DNA of 64,000 bases from Labedella gwakjiensis (GCF_003014675.1 NZ_PYAU01000001.1:992001-1056000), one strand, 5' to 3'; positions 33,658 to 43,580 are shown, counted from the first letter of the stretch. The notes: generated by a model not told the origin, from the sequence alone. A program made the numbers and translations.

Positions 33658-34472
33658 CCGCTCGTCGTTCGTGGTGGAAGCTCGCGCTCGGCGTGATCTT
33701 CACAGCCCTCATGCTCTTCCCCGTCTACTGGATGGTCAACGTGTCGCTCACGCGCACGCAGGACCTCCGGCTGAGCCCACCGCACATCTTCCCGGTGAAC
33801 CCGACGCTCGAGGGCTTCGAGGCCGTCATCCGCCAGCAGCTCCCCAACCTCGGGACGAGCCTCCTCATCGGTCTCGGCTGCGTCGTCCTCACCGTCGTCA
33901 TCGCCGCCCCGGCGGCGTACGCGATCGCCCTGCTCAACCTCCGCGGCGGGCGCACCCTCAACTTCATCCTGCTCGTGGCGCAGATGATCCCCGGCGTCGT
34001 CATGGCGATGGGCTTCTACGCCATCTACGTGCGCGCAGGTCTCCTCAACAGCGTGTGGGGGCTGATCCTCGCGGACTCGACGATCGCCGTCCCGTTCGGG
34101 GTGCTGCTGTTCACCGCGTTCATGAGCGGACTCCCGCGCGAGCTGCTGCAGGCCGCGAAGGTCGACGGCGCGAACGCCTGGCGCACGTTCGTCTCGATCG
34201 TGCTGCCGATGAGCCGCAACTCGGTGCTCACGGTCTCGCTCTTCGCGTTCCTCTGGGCCTGGTCGGACTTCATCTTCGCGTCGACGCTCGCGCGCAACAG
34301 CGAGCTGCGGCCCGTGACCCTCGGCATCTACGCCTACATCGGCAACAACACCACCCAGTGGAACGCGATCATGGCCACTGCCGTCGTCGCCTCCATCCCC
34401 GCGGCCATCCTCCTCGTGGTGGCCCAGCGATACGTCGCCGCCGGCGTGACCGCCGGCGCCGTGAAGGACTGA
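33654..34472 (+). CDS. Sugar ABC transporter permease (MalG/UgpE-like)
   Basis: This is a 272-residue CUT1 permease with six membrane helices and the EAA loop LLQAAKVDGANAWRTFVSIVLPMSR near residue 165. It begins with TARRSWWKLALGVIFTALMLFPVYWMVNVSLTR, typical of the MalG partner. It is coupled to the preceding permease by ATGA and lies 3 bases from the GH127 gene. Confidence 0.9.
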   Translation: MTARRSWWKLALGVIFTALMLFPVYWMVNVSLTRTQDLRLSPPHIFPVNPTLEGFEAVIRQQLPNLGTSLLIGLGCVVLTVVIAAPAAYAIALLNLRGGRTLNFILLVAQMIPGVVMAMGFYAIYVRAGLLNSVWGLILADSTIAVPFGVLLFTAFMSGLPRELLQAAKVDGANAWRTFVSIVLPMSRNSVLTVSLFAFLWAWSDFIFASTLARNSELRPVTLGIYAYIGNNTTQWNAIMATAVVASIPAAILLVVAQRYVAAGVTAGAVKD

Positions 34473-34475
34473 CCC

Positions 34476-36470
34476 GTGACCTCGACCTCCTCCATCGCCT
34501 CCTCCTCGACGGCGACGCCGTCATCGGCCGCCGTCCCGGTGGCCCCCGAGAACTCCGCCAGACGAGGGACCGCCGTCGCCGACGTGCGGCTCTCGCCGAA
34601 CGGCTTCTGGGGTCGCCGCCAGGAGGTGAACGGTGCGGCCACGCTCGCGCACTGCCTCGACTGGATCGAGCGGCTCGGCTGGCTCGAGAACATCGATCGC
34701 GTGGCCCGCGGCGAGGTCACGGTGGAGCGCGCCGGATGGCAGTTCTCCGACTCCGAGATCTACAAGCTGCTCGAGGCGATGGCGTGGGAGCTCGGGCGTC
34801 GCGACGACGCGGAGCTCGAGGCGACGTTCGCGTCCGTCGTGGCCCGCGTGGCGGCCGCGCAGGACGACGACGGCTACCTCGGCACCGCCTTCGGCCACCC
34901 GGGACTCCCTCCCCGCTACAGCGACCTCGCGATGGGGCACGAGCTCTACAACATGGGCCACCTGCTCCAGGCCGCCGTCGCGCGCGTGCGCACGGCGGGC
35001 GACGACCTCCTGGTGGAGGTGGCCCGCCGGGCTGCCGACCACATCTGCCGCGAGTTCGGCGGGGACGGGCGGGACGGCATCTGCGGTCACCCGGAGATCG
35101 AGGTGGGCCTCGCCGAGTTCGGCCGAGCCGTGGGCGAGCCGCGCTACCTCGCGCAGGCCCGCTTGTTCGTCGATCGCCGCGGCCACGGGAGCCTCCCCGT
35201 CCCGCCGCTGCAGTCGGCCGAGTACTTCCAGGACGACACCCCCGTGATCGACGCCGAGGCTCTCCGCGGTCACGCCGTCCGCGCCCTCTACCTGTCGGCC
35301 GGAGCCGTCGACGTGGCCGTGCACGACGGCGACGTCGCGCTCCTCGACGCGCTCCGCGGCCAGTGGGACCACACGGTGGAGCGCCGCACCTACCTCACGG
35401 GTGGCATGGGATCCCGCCACCAGGACGAAGGCTTCGGCGACGACTTCGAGCTCCCCACCGACCGCGCCTACTGCGAGACGTGCGCCGGCGTCGCCTCCGT
35501 CATGTTCTCGTGGCGGCTCTACCTGGCCACGGGCGAGGTGCGCTACGCCGACCTCATCGAGCGCACGCTCTTCAACGTGATCGCGACGTCGCCGGCCGCC
35601 GACGGCCGGTCCTTCTTCTACGCGAACCCGCTCCACCAGCGCGAGGCCGGGGCCGTTCCGACGGACGGCGTGAACGCGCGGGCCGAGGGCGGCACGCGCG
35701 CCCCGTGGTTCGAGGTGTCGTGCTGCCCCACGAACGTCGCGAGGACGTTCGCGTCGCTCCCCGCGTACGTGGCCGCTGTCGACAGCTCGGGCGACGGTTC
35801 GACCGACGGAGACGTCGCCGTGCTCATGCAGTACGCGGACGGACGCGCCGTGATCGGCGACGTCGTGCTCGACGTGCAGACGCGCTACCCGGACGACGGC
35901 CTCATCCGCATCACGGTGCTCGAGGCGCCGGACGCCGAGAGCACCCTGCGTCTGCGCGTGCCCGCTTGGGCGAGCGACGCCGTGCTGACCGAGCCGGGAG
36001 CGGAGTCGCACCCGGTCGCACCCGGCTGGGCGGACGTGCGCCGCGCCTTCGTGTCCGGAGACGTCGTCACGCTCGACCTGCGCCTCGCCCCCCGCTTCAC
36101 GTTCCCCGATCCCCGCATCGACGCGGTGCGCGGCACGGTGGCCGTCGAACGCGGCCCCCTCGTGCTGTGCCTCGAATCGACAGACCTCCCCGGCGACGCC
36201 ACGATCGACGACGTGAGCGTCGACACCACGTCGGCCCCCATCGCGAGCGGCGACGGCGCGTCCGTCACCGCGATCGTCGCCGACCCCGACGAGCGGACAC
36301 CCGGCGCCCTGCCCTTCACCTCGGCGCCGGCGACACCCCTCCGGGCGGGCGCCACCGAGCTCGCGCTCGTCCCCTACCACCGATGGGCCGAACGCGGCCC
36401 GTCGACCATGCGTGTGTTCATCCCGACGGCGGACGGGACGGACTCCACAGCGGCCACCGACGGGCGGTAG
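34476..36470 (+). CDS. GH127 glycoside hydrolase (beta-L-arabinofuranosidase family)
   Basis: This is a 664-residue cytoplasmic enzyme (no signal peptide) of the DUF1680/GH127 family, whose founder HypBA1 releases L-arabinose from beta-1,2-linked arabinofuranosyl ends. The zinc-thiolate active site is present: E334 and C336 in AYCETCAGVASVMFSWRL, and C416-C417 in EVSCCPTNVARTFASLP, where the first Cys of the pair is the nucleophile in HypBA1. FWGRRQEVNG, SDSEIYKLLEAMAW, YLTGGMGSRHQDEGFGDDFELP and VERGPLVLCLE are further family signatures. It starts with GTG 3 bases after the permease stop. Confidence 0.9.
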   Translation: MTSTSSIASSSTATPSSAAVPVAPENSARRGTAVADVRLSPNGFWGRRQEVNGAATLAHCLDWIERLGWLENIDRVARGEVTVERAGWQFSDSEIYKLLEAMAWELGRRDDAELEATFASVVARVAAAQDDDGYLGTAFGHPGLPPRYSDLAMGHELYNMGHLLQAAVARVRTAGDDLLVEVARRAADHICREFGGDGRDGICGHPEIEVGLAEFGRAVGEPRYLAQARLFVDRRGHGSLPVPPLQSAEYFQDDTPVIDAEALRGHAVRALYLSAGAVDVAVHDGDVALLDALRGQWDHTVERRTYLTGGMGSRHQDEGFGDDFELPTDRAYCETCAGVASVMFSWRLYLATGEVRYADLIERTLFNVIATSPAADGRSFFYANPLHQREAGAVPTDGVNARAEGGTRAPWFEVSCCPTNVARTFASLPAYVAAVDSSGDGSTDGDVAVLMQYADGRAVIGDVVLDVQTRYPDDGLIRITVLEAPDAESTLRLRVPAWASDAVLTEPGAESHPVAPGWADVRRAFVSGDVVTLDLRLAPRFTFPDPRIDAVRGTVAVERGPLVLCLESTDLPGDATIDDVSVDTTSAPIASGDGASVTAIVADPDERTPGALPFTSAPATPLRAGATELALVPYHRWAERGPSTMRVFIPTADGTDSTAATDGR

Positions 36471-36523
36471 CCGCTGCACCGCGCCGGTCCCCACCGGCAT
36501 CAGAAACAGAGAGGTTTCACCAC

Positions 36524-39500
36524 ATGATGCGCGATGCACCATCGCATACACATGTCCGTCGACGCGTCGCCGCCTTCTCCACCGCCCTCGCGGTTGGAGT
36601 GGGCGTCGTCGCCGCCGGAGCAGCCAGTCCGGCATCGGCGGCTGTCCCCACCCCCGACCTGCACTACTCCATGGACGACGTCACCGGCACGACCGTGCCC
36701 GACTCCTCGGGGAACGACCGCAACGGCACGATCAGTGGCAGCACTGCCGTGATCGCGTCGGACGACGGCTCGGCCCTCGACCTCACGGGCGGACACGTCG
36801 TGCTCCCCACCGAGATCCTCGACGGCGCGACCGACCTCACCGTCGCCACACGCGTCCGCTGGGACGGCGGGGCCGCCTGGCAGTGGCTCTTCGGCCTCGG
36901 TTCCGACAACTCCCACTACCTCTTCACATCGCCGTCGAGCGGAGAGGGGAAGCTCCGCACCGCCATCACCCGCGCCGGCGGCGGCTCGAACGAGCAGACG
37001 GTGACCGGCAGCGGCCCGCTCAAGACGGGCGAGTGGGTAGACCTCACCGTCACCCTCGACACCACGGCCGACCGGCTCGTGACCTACATCGACGGCGCCG
37101 CCGTCTCGAGCGTCGCCACCGATGTGACAGCTGGAGAACTCCTCACCGACTCGGCGACGAGCGGCGGATTCATCGGCAAGTCGTTCTACCCGGACCCCGC
37201 CTTCGACGGCGCGATCGACGACTTCCAGGTCTTCCGTTCGGCGCTCACCGCCGAGCAGGTCGCCGAGCTGTCGGGCGCCGAGGCGCCGACCCTCGAGTCC
37301 CTCACCACGACGAGTTTCGAGGTGCGCACGCGCGTCGACGAGGCTCCGGTGCTTCCGGCCGTCGTCCGCGGCGTGTACTCCGACGACGTCGAGCGCGACG
37401 TGCCGATCACGTGGGAGGACGTGCCCGCGTCGTCCTACGCCCAGTCGGGCGTGTTCACCGTCGCGGGAGTCGCGGCCGACATCGACGTGACCGTCGAGGT
37501 CACGGTGACGCGCGGCGAGGTCCGCATCGACATGGCCGAGAACACGGGCGACGTCTACGGCGGAGCCTCCGGCGTGCTCTACGGGCTCTACGGCGACGAC
37601 ATGCCCACCTCCAACCTCGTCGAGGGCATGGACGTGCGCACCGTCGCGACGAAGGCGCAGGACGGCGGCCAGCACCCCGGCTCCGACGCGCTCGAGATCC
37701 TCCCGACGCTCACGGCGTCCGGCGGCGACGTGTACCTCCGCGTCACCGACTACTACCGCGGTTTCCCCTACCAGTGGCCGGGCGACACTCCCGAGGAGAA
37801 GCTCGCCGACTATCGGACGGTGCTCGACGAGCAGCTCGCGATGATCGCGACGATCCCGGCGGAGCAGCGCGAGCACCTCGTGATCGAACCCTTCAACGAG
37901 CCGGAGGGCAACATGTTCGGCACCGGCGAGTGGAGCCTCGACGGCACCTCCTGGCTCGACGACCCCACGGACTACTTCGCCGCATGGGACAGCACCTATG
38001 CGCGCATCAAGGAGGCCTTCCCCGACATGCGCGTCGCCGGCCCCGGACTGAGCGTGCTGTTCTCGCAGACGCAGGGCTTCCTCTCCCACACGGTGGAGGC
38101 CGGGACCGTTCCGGACATCATCACGTGGCACGAGCTGAGCGACCCGGCGACCATCCGCACATCGGTCGACCGCTTCCGCGACTGGGAGGCCACGGCCTTC
38201 GAGGGATCGTCGTACGAGGGCACGGAGCTGCCCATCAACATCAACGAGTACGCGTTCAACTACCACACCTCCGTCCCCGGTCAGATGATCCAGTGGATCT
38301 CCGCGATCGAGGAGAAGAAGGTCGACGCGATGATCGCCTTCTGGAATATCAACGGCAACCTCTCCGACTCGGCCGTGCAGCAGAACCGCGCCAACGGTCA
38401 GTGGTGGCTGTACAACTCCTACGCGCAGATGTCCGGCCACACGGTGGAACTCACTCCTCCGTCGCCCGGCGAGAGCTACACGCTGCAGGGCGTGTCGTCG
38501 CTCGACGAGGAGAAGAAGATCTCGCGCACCATCATCGGAGGCGCCGACGGCGCCGCTCCCGTCGACTTCGTCGACGTGCCGGCCGACGTGTTCGGATCGA
38601 CGGCTCGCGTGCAGGTGCGGGAGATCCCGTGGACCGGTCAGATCGGTGACTCGGAGCAGCCGATCGTGCTGTCCGACCGGATCGCCGAGGTGGCGGACGG
38701 CACGCTCACGCTCGACTTCGGCGCCGGCGATCTGCCGCAGCTGACGGAGTCGTCCGCGTACGAGATCCTCATCACCCCGGGCGAGGGCGCCGAGGCCACG
38801 GCGGCATCCCCCGCCTGGAACGCCTCGTACGAGGCCGAGGACGCCGCGTTCACGGGCTCGGGCTACTCGAAGAACGGCCCGGAGGGTTCGCCCAACGACG
38901 TGAGCAAGTACTACACGTCCGGCGGATACAACGTCGGCGGGCTGCGCGAGGGCTCGAACGGGAGGCTCTCCTTCACGGTCGACGTCCCCGAGACGGGCGC
39001 GTACGACCTCAGCGTGTTCGCGAACAGCCTCAACACGTACGACCTGATCGCGGAGAACGGGCCGACGAACGTCTTCCTCACGGTCGACGGCGCAGCGGAG
39101 CAGGAGGTGTTCCTCCCGCTCGGCTACAAGTGGGTCGTGTGGGACCACGCCGACACCACCGTGCAGTTGACGGCCGGGACGCACACGATCTCGCTCGCCA
39201 CGACCGATCTCGCCGGCACCGAGAGCACGAAGGGCGACGCGCTCATCGACCGCATCACCCTCGAGCGCTCGGCGTCCGCTGACGCGGTCACCGACTACGA
39301 GGCCGAGTACGCCGATCACACAGGCACACCGACCGCGACGGGCGTGCAGCTCGCGTCCGACGAGTCCGCGACGTTCTGGGTCTACGGAGAGGAGGACGCC
39401 GAGGCCACCCTCGAGGTGCTCGGCTCCGGCAGCGGTTCGGTGAGCCTCAACGGTGACGCCGTGCTCGATCTCTCCTCGGGTGAGGCCGCGGCCGAGCAGC

Positions 39501-40351
39501 GCCAGAGCGGAACCCCCGCCTCGGCGGTTCAGCTGCAGGGCGGCATCAACAAGATCGTGGTGACGGGTGAGGCGACGATCGACCGGATCCGGATCGCCGC
39601 ATCGCAGGATCAGCTCTCCTCCACCGAATACCAGGCGGAGGACGCGGAGCTCTCGGGCGACGCGACCACGTCGGAGCTCGGGCTCGCCGAGGGCGGACTC
39701 GCCGTCGATGGGCTCGGCGGGGAGCCGGGCAACGACAATGCCGTGACCTTCACGGTGCAGGCGGACTCCGCCGGTCGCTACGCCATGGTCGTCCGGTTCT
39801 CGAACCCCGAGCAGGTGCCGGCGACGCACTACAACCCCAACCCGATGGCGCGTCACGCCGACATCAGCGTCAACGGAGGGGCATCCGAGCGGGTGCTCTT
39901 CGTCCCCACGTTCCACGAGAACAACTTCTGGGAGCGCACGATCGTGCTCGATCTGGAAGAGGGCGAGAACACCATCCGCTTCGGAGCGGAGGAGCAGCCG
40001 AACTTCGACGGGGTGACGTACGCCCAGGACAACTTCCCCGGGATCCCGCTGCGCTCGGCCGAGGCTCCGATCCTCGACCGCATCACCGTGTCGGAGCTGT
40101 CGGCCGCGGCGGAGACGCCCGTCGTCGTGACGCCGACCGACCCGGAGCCGGGCACGCCGGGCGGCGGAGGCGGTGACGGCGGCAACGGTGCGGGTGCCGG
40201 CGACCCGGACGGGAACGGGAACGCCGCTCCCGGTTCCGGCGACGGTCTCGCCTCCACGGGGTCGTCCCCGCTCGGCGCGCTCATCGCCGGGCTCGTCCTC
40301 CTCCTCGCGGGAGCGCTGGCGGCGCGCCGTCGCCGGTCCGCGATCGGCTGA
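36524..40351 (+). CDS. Cell-wall-anchored multidomain glycoside hydrolase (LamG, Ig-like, clan GH-A-like catalytic domain, three CBM6/35-like modules, LAxTG-type anchor)
   Basis: This is a 1275-residue secreted protein: signal peptide 1-39 (cleavage near ASPASA), LamG-like sandwich about 45-250 (LHYSMDDVTGTTVPDSSGNDRNG), Ig-like domain about 255-330, then a TIM-barrel-type catalytic region about 335-680. Likely acid/base is E459 in EPFNEPEGNMF and likely nucleophile E575 in ININEYAF, the clan GH-A arrangement; GH39 is the closest I can suggest, with low certainty. Three beta-sandwich modules follow, opening with YEAED (769), YEAEY (925) and YQAED (1036). The C-terminus has a Gly/Pro/Asp linker, LASTG at 1242, a hydrophobic helix and RRRR, a class E-type sortase signal. 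GAGAGG precedes the ATG. Confidence 0.82.
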   Translation: MMRDAPSHTHVRRRVAAFSTALAVGVGVVAAGAASPASAAVPTPDLHYSMDDVTGTTVPDSSGNDRNGTISGSTAVIASDDGSALDLTGGHVVLPTEILDGATDLTVATRVRWDGGAAWQWLFGLGSDNSHYLFTSPSSGEGKLRTAITRAGGGSNEQTVTGSGPLKTGEWVDLTVTLDTTADRLVTYIDGAAVSSVATDVTAGELLTDSATSGGFIGKSFYPDPAFDGAIDDFQVFRSALTAEQVAELSGAEAPTLESLTTTSFEVRTRVDEAPVLPAVVRGVYSDDVERDVPITWEDVPASSYAQSGVFTVAGVAADIDVTVEVTVTRGEVRIDMAENTGDVYGGASGVLYGLYGDDMPTSNLVEGMDVRTVATKAQDGGQHPGSDALEILPTLTASGGDVYLRVTDYYRGFPYQWPGDTPEEKLADYRTVLDEQLAMIATIPAEQREHLVIEPFNEPEGNMFGTGEWSLDGTSWLDDPTDYFAAWDSTYARIKEAFPDMRVAGPGLSVLFSQTQGFLSHTVEAGTVPDIITWHELSDPATIRTSVDRFRDWEATAFEGSSYEGTELPININEYAFNYHTSVPGQMIQWISAIEEKKVDAMIAFWNINGNLSDSAVQQNRANGQWWLYNSYAQMSGHTVELTPPSPGESYTLQGVSSLDEEKKISRTIIGGADGAAPVDFVDVPADVFGSTARVQVREIPWTGQIGDSEQPIVLSDRIAEVADGTLTLDFGAGDLPQLTESSAYEILITPGEGAEATAASPAWNASYEAEDAAFTGSGYSKNGPEGSPNDVSKYYTSGGYNVGGLREGSNGRLSFTVDVPETGAYDLSVFANSLNTYDLIAENGPTNVFLTVDGAAEQEVFLPLGYKWVVWDHADTTVQLTAGTHTISLATTDLAGTESTKGDALIDRITLERSASADAVTDYEAEYADHTGTPTATGVQLASDESATFWVYGEEDAEATLEVLGSGSGSVSLNGDAVLDLSSGEAAAEQRQSGTPASAVQLQGGINKIVVTGEATIDRIRIAASQDQLSSTEYQAEDAELSGDATTSELGLAEGGLAVDGLGGEPGNDNAVTFTVQADSAGRYAMVVRFSNPEQVPATHYNPNPMARHADISVNGGASERVLFVPTFHENNFWERTIVLDLEEGENTIRFGAEEQPNFDGVTYAQDNFPGIPLRSAEAPILDRITVSELSAAAETPVVVTPTDPEPGTPGGGGGDGGNGAGAGDPDGNGNAAPGSGDGLASTGSSPLGALIAGLVLLLAGALAARRRRSAIG

Positions 40352-40396
40352 CCCCGGCGCACCGCACGATCCTGCGGACCACCCCCGCCACACGGT

Positions 40397-40458
40397 CGCT
40401 GAGCCTGTCGAAGCGGCTCTCGTTCTCGAGAAGCCGACACCCTTCGACAGGCTCAGCG
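40397..40458. repeat. Inverted intergenic repeat of the TTCGACAGGCTCAG family (possible bidirectional terminator)
   Basis: Perfect 17-bp arms CGCTGAGCCTGTCGAAG (40397-40413) and their complement (40442-40458) flank a 28-base centre that itself holds CGGCT/AGCCG and TTCTCGAGAA. It lies between the convergent hydrolase and malate synthase genes. A partial extra copy (CTCAGGGACCG) follows at about 40470. I recall such repeats in many Micrococcales genomes. Confidence 0.75.
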
Positions 40459-40486
40459 CAGGCGTTCCTCAGGGACCGTTGTGCGG

Positions 40487-42106
40487 TCAAGCCGCGGCCG
40501 CGACCGGAGTGGGCGACTCCACGAGGTAGCGGGAGTACGCCGTGACCGTGAGGAAGGTGGGGTACTGCTCGCCCAGCGCGACCTCCCGGAAGACGTCGAC
40601 CGCGTCGTCGAAGCGATCGGTGCCGCTGCGCTCCAACGACGCGAGGACGTCCGCGATGAACCCCTCGACGAGCTCCGCCGTGATCTGCGACCCCTCGGCC
40701 GTGATCGTGTCCTGGTGGATCCACTGCCAGATCTGGCTGCGGCTGATCTCCGCCGTCGCCGCGTCCTCCATGAGACCGTCGATCGCCGCGGCTCCGACAC
40801 CGCGCAGCCAGCTCTCGATGTAGCGGACGGCGATGGACACGTTGTCGCGCACCCCCGACTCCGTGACAGCGCCCTGCAGGGAGCGGACGTCGAGCAGTTG
40901 CGCCGCCGTCACGTGCACGTCGTCGCGGAGGCGGTCCACCTGGTTCGCCCGGTCGCCGAGCACCGCGTCGAACTCGGCGCGCGCCGTGGGGATGAGGTCG
41001 GGGTGCGCCACCCACGAGCCGTCGAAGCCGTCGGCCGCCTCGCGCCGCTTGTCCTCCGCGACCTTCTCGAGCGCCCGCGCCGTGGCCTCCGGGTCCCGGC
41101 GGTTGGGGATGAACGCGCTCATCCCGCCGATCGCGTGCGCGCCCCGCTTGTGGCATGTCTGCACGAGCAGCTCGGTGTACGCGCGCATGAACGGGACCGT
41201 CATGGTGACCTCGATGCGGTCGGGCATCACGTACCACTTCCCGCGACCGCGGTAGTTCTTGATGATCGAGAAGATGTAGTCCCAGCGCCCCGCGTTGAGG
41301 CCCGCGCAGTGCTCCCGCAGCTCGTAGAGGATCTCCTCCATCTCGAACGCAGCGGGGAACGTCTCGATGAGGACGGTCGCCCGGATCGTGCCGTGCTCGA
41401 TCCCGAGCGCCTCCTCGGAGAACGTGAAGATGTCGTTCCACAAGCGCGCCTCGAGGTGCGACTCGATCTTCGGCAGGTACAGGTACGGTCCTGCGCCGTT
41501 CTCGATGAGCCGCTGCGCGTTGTGGAAGAAGAACAGTCCGAAGTCGACGAGCGAACCGGACGCCGCCATCGCGATGCCCGACCGGTCCGTGAACCGCAGG
41601 TGCTTCTCGACGAGGTGCCAGCCGCGGGGCCGCATGACGATCGTGGGGGTCGTCTCGCCGACCGTGTACCGCCGGCCGTCGGGGCTCTCGTGGGTGAGCT
41701 GTCCGCGCACCGCGTCGAAGAGCGTCAGCTGACCGCCGACGACGTTGGCCCACATGGGCGAGGTGGCGTCCTCCTGGTCGGCGAGCCACACGTCTGCCCC
41801 GCTGTTGAGGGCGTTGATCGCCATCTTGCGGTCCGTCGGCCCGGTGATCTCCACGTGGCGCCGGTCGAGGCCCGGCCCGGGGCCTGCGACGCGCCAGCTC
41901 GCGTCGTCGCGGATCGCCTGCGTTTCCGCCAGGAAGCGCAGGTCGCGACCGTTGCCGAGGTCGAAGCGGCGCTGCATGCGGGCGGCGAGCCTGTCGTGGC
42001 GGGCTCCGGCGAACCGCAGGTGCAGCTCGTCGAGGAAGGAGAGGGCCTCGGGCGTGAGGATCTCGTCGAAGCGGCGGCCGCTCGGGCCGGTGATGTCGAT
42101 GGTCAT
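40487..42106 (-). CDS. aceB: Malate synthase A
   Basis: This is a 539-residue enzyme that condenses glyoxylate with acetyl-CoA to malate, the second step of the glyoxylate bypass. Form A hallmarks are seen: WLADQEDATSPMWANVVGGQLTL, TPTIVMRPRGWHLVEKH, YLYLPKIESHLEARLWND, ATVLIETFPAAFEMEEILYELREHCAGLNAGRWDYIFSIIKNY and HKRGAHAIGGMSAFIPNRRDPEA. The length agrees with type A (about 530). It lies 26 bases after aceA on the same strand, so the two form an operon. Confidence 0.95.
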   Translation of the reverse strand: MTIDITGPSGRRFDEILTPEALSFLDELHLRFAGARHDRLAARMQRRFDLGNGRDLRFLAETQAIRDDASWRVAGPGPGLDRRHVEITGPTDRKMAINALNSGADVWLADQEDATSPMWANVVGGQLTLFDAVRGQLTHESPDGRRYTVGETTPTIVMRPRGWHLVEKHLRFTDRSGIAMAASGSLVDFGLFFFHNAQRLIENGAGPYLYLPKIESHLEARLWNDIFTFSEEALGIEHGTIRATVLIETFPAAFEMEEILYELREHCAGLNAGRWDYIFSIIKNYRGRGKWYVMPDRIEVTMTVPFMRAYTELLVQTCHKRGAHAIGGMSAFIPNRRDPEATARALEKVAEDKRREAADGFDGSWVAHPDLIPTARAEFDAVLGDRANQVDRLRDDVHVTAAQLLDVRSLQGAVTESGVRDNVSIAVRYIESWLRGVGAAAIDGLMEDAATAEISRSQIWQWIHQDTITAEGSQITAELVEGFIADVLASLERSGTDRFDDAVDVFREVALGEQYPTFLTVTAYSRYLVESPTPVAAAA

Positions 42107-42132
42107 GATGTCGTCCTGTCCTTCTCAGCGTG

Positions 42133-43440
42133 TCAGTGGAACTGTTCGGATTCGGTGCTGCCCACGAGAGCGAGGGTCGCGCTCGTGGGGTTGAGGGCGG
42201 TGGAGACCCGGTCGAAGTACCCGGTGCCCACCTCGCGCTGGTGCCGCGTGGCGGTGTAGCCGTCGGCCTCCGAGGCGAACTCCGCCTCCTGCAGCTCCAC
42301 GTAGGCGCTCATGTGGCGACGCGAGTAATCGCGGGCGAGCGTGTACATGGAGTGGTTGAGGGCGTGGAAGCCCGCGAGGGTGATGAACTGGAACGCGTAC
42401 CCCATGGCGGCGAGCTCCCGCTGGAAGCGGGCGATCTGGTCGTCGTCGAGGTGGCGCTTCCAGTTGAACGACGGCGAGCAGTTGTACGCGAGCTTCTTGC
42501 CCGGGAACTCCGCGTGGATGCTCTCGGCGAAGGTCCGCGCGAGCTCGATGTCGGGCTCGGCGCTCTCGACCCACAGCAGGTCGGCGTAGGGAGCGTACGC
42601 ATGGCCGCGGGCCAGGACGGTCTCGATGCCGGGACGCGTCTCGTAGAAACCCTCAGCGGTGCGCTCCCCGGTGAGGAAGGGGCGGTCGCGCTCGTCGACG
42701 TCGCTCGTGACGAGGTTCGCGGCGAGCGAGTCGGTGCGGGCCACGATCACGGTGGGCACCCCGGCCACGTCGGCGGCGAGCCGCGCGGCGTTGAGGGTGC
42801 GGATGTGCTGCGCCGTGGGCACGAGGACCTTCCCGCCCATGTGGCCGCACTTCTTCTCACTCGCGAGCTGGTCCTCCCAGTGCACGCCGGCCGCTCCCGC
42901 CTCGATCATCGACGACATCAGCTCGAAGGCGTTGAGCGGTCCGCCGAAGCCTGCCTCCGCGTCGGCGACGATCGGGGCGAGCCAATCGATTCCCGAACCG
43001 CCGCTGGTCGACCCGTCGGCCGACTCGATCTGGTCGGCGCGCAGCAGGGCGTTGTTGATGCGGCGGACGACGGCCGGGACGGAGTTCGCGGGGTAGAGAC
43101 TCTGATCCGGGTACGTCTGGCCGGAGAGGTTCGCGTCGGCGGCGACCTGCCAGCCCGAGAGGTAGATGGCCTTGAGGCCGGCGCGCACCTGCTGGACGGC
43201 CTGGTTTCCGGTGAGGGCGCCGAGGGCCGGCACCCACTCCTCGGAGTGGATGAGCCGCCACAGGTTCTCGGCCCCGCGGCGGGCGAGGGTGCGCTCCTCG
43301 CGGACGGTGCCGCGCAGCGAGACGACGTCGGCGGCGGTGTAGTCGCGCTCGACGCCCATCCAGCGGGCGTCGGTCTTCCAGCGCGACTCGAGCTCCGAAG
43401 CGGTCTCCGTGACGTCGCCGGGGCGGTGGGTCTCGTTCAT
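42133..43440 (-). CDS. aceA: Isocitrate lyase
   Basis: This is a 435-residue enzyme splitting isocitrate into glyoxylate and succinate. The catalytic loop KKCGH is intact (C198 in [17 protein letters not shown]). Other markers are [71 protein letters not shown] and [29 protein letters not shown]. Its length matches short-form actinobacterial/proteobacterial enzymes. It diverges from a RamB-like regulator, the known acetate-metabolism control in corynebacteria. Confidence 0.95.
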   Translation of the reverse strand: MNETHRPGDVTETASELESRWKTDARWMGVERDYTAADVVSLRGTVREERTLARRGAENLWRLIHSEEWVPALGALTGNQAVQQVRAGLKAIYLSGWQVAADANLSGQTYPDQSLYPANSVPAVVRRINNALLRADQIESADGSTSGGSGIDWLAPIVADAEAGFGGPLNAFELMSSMIEAGAAGVHWEDQLASEKKCGHMGGKVLVPTAQHIRTLNAARLAADVAGVPTVIVARTDSLAANLVTSDVDERDRPFLTGERTAEGFYETRPGIETVLARGHAYAPYADLLWVESAEPDIELARTFAESIHAEFPGKKLAYNCSPSFNWKRHLDDDQIARFQRELAAMGYAFQFITLAGFHALNHSMYTLARDYSRRHMSAYVELQEAEFASEADGYTATRHQREVGTGYFDRVSTALNPTSATLALVGSTESEQFH

Positions 43441-43523
43441 CGTGTCCTCCTCTGATCCGCCTCATCGGTGGGGCGTTCCCCCACTGTGCGACCGATCGGA
43501 GTGCTCTTCTTCGACTCCGGTGA

Positions 43524-43555
43524 CAGAAATTCGGCTGTTTTTCTGCTTGCCAGAA
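43524..43555. promoter_or_regulatory. Probable RamB-type operator region between aceA and the regulator gene
   Basis: Three spaced copies of one pentamer occur: CAGAA (43524-43528), TTCTG (43541-43545) and CAGAA (43551-43555). The last two form TTCTG-N5-CAGAA. TTGCCA (43547-43552) and GATGCT (43570-43575) could be a -35/-10 pair with a 17-base spacer for the regulator gene, so the site would overlap its own promoter. Confidence 0.5.
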
Positions 43556-43580
43556 GAACGCGGTCGGGCGATGCTGGACC

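Noticed and set aside
33671-36523. Upstream in-frame extension of the large hydrolase through the permease and GH127 genes
   Set aside because: The extension is an Arg/Pro/Ala-rich shadow of two real genes in another frame; the true start at 36524 has GAGAGG and a signal peptide.
36500-40393. A 1297-codon open frame on the minus strand opposite the large hydrolase gene
   Set aside because: It is antisense to a gene with clear domains, signal peptide and anchor; its product is Arg/Val/Glu-rich without any recognisable motif, as expected from an open antisense frame in GC-rich DNA.
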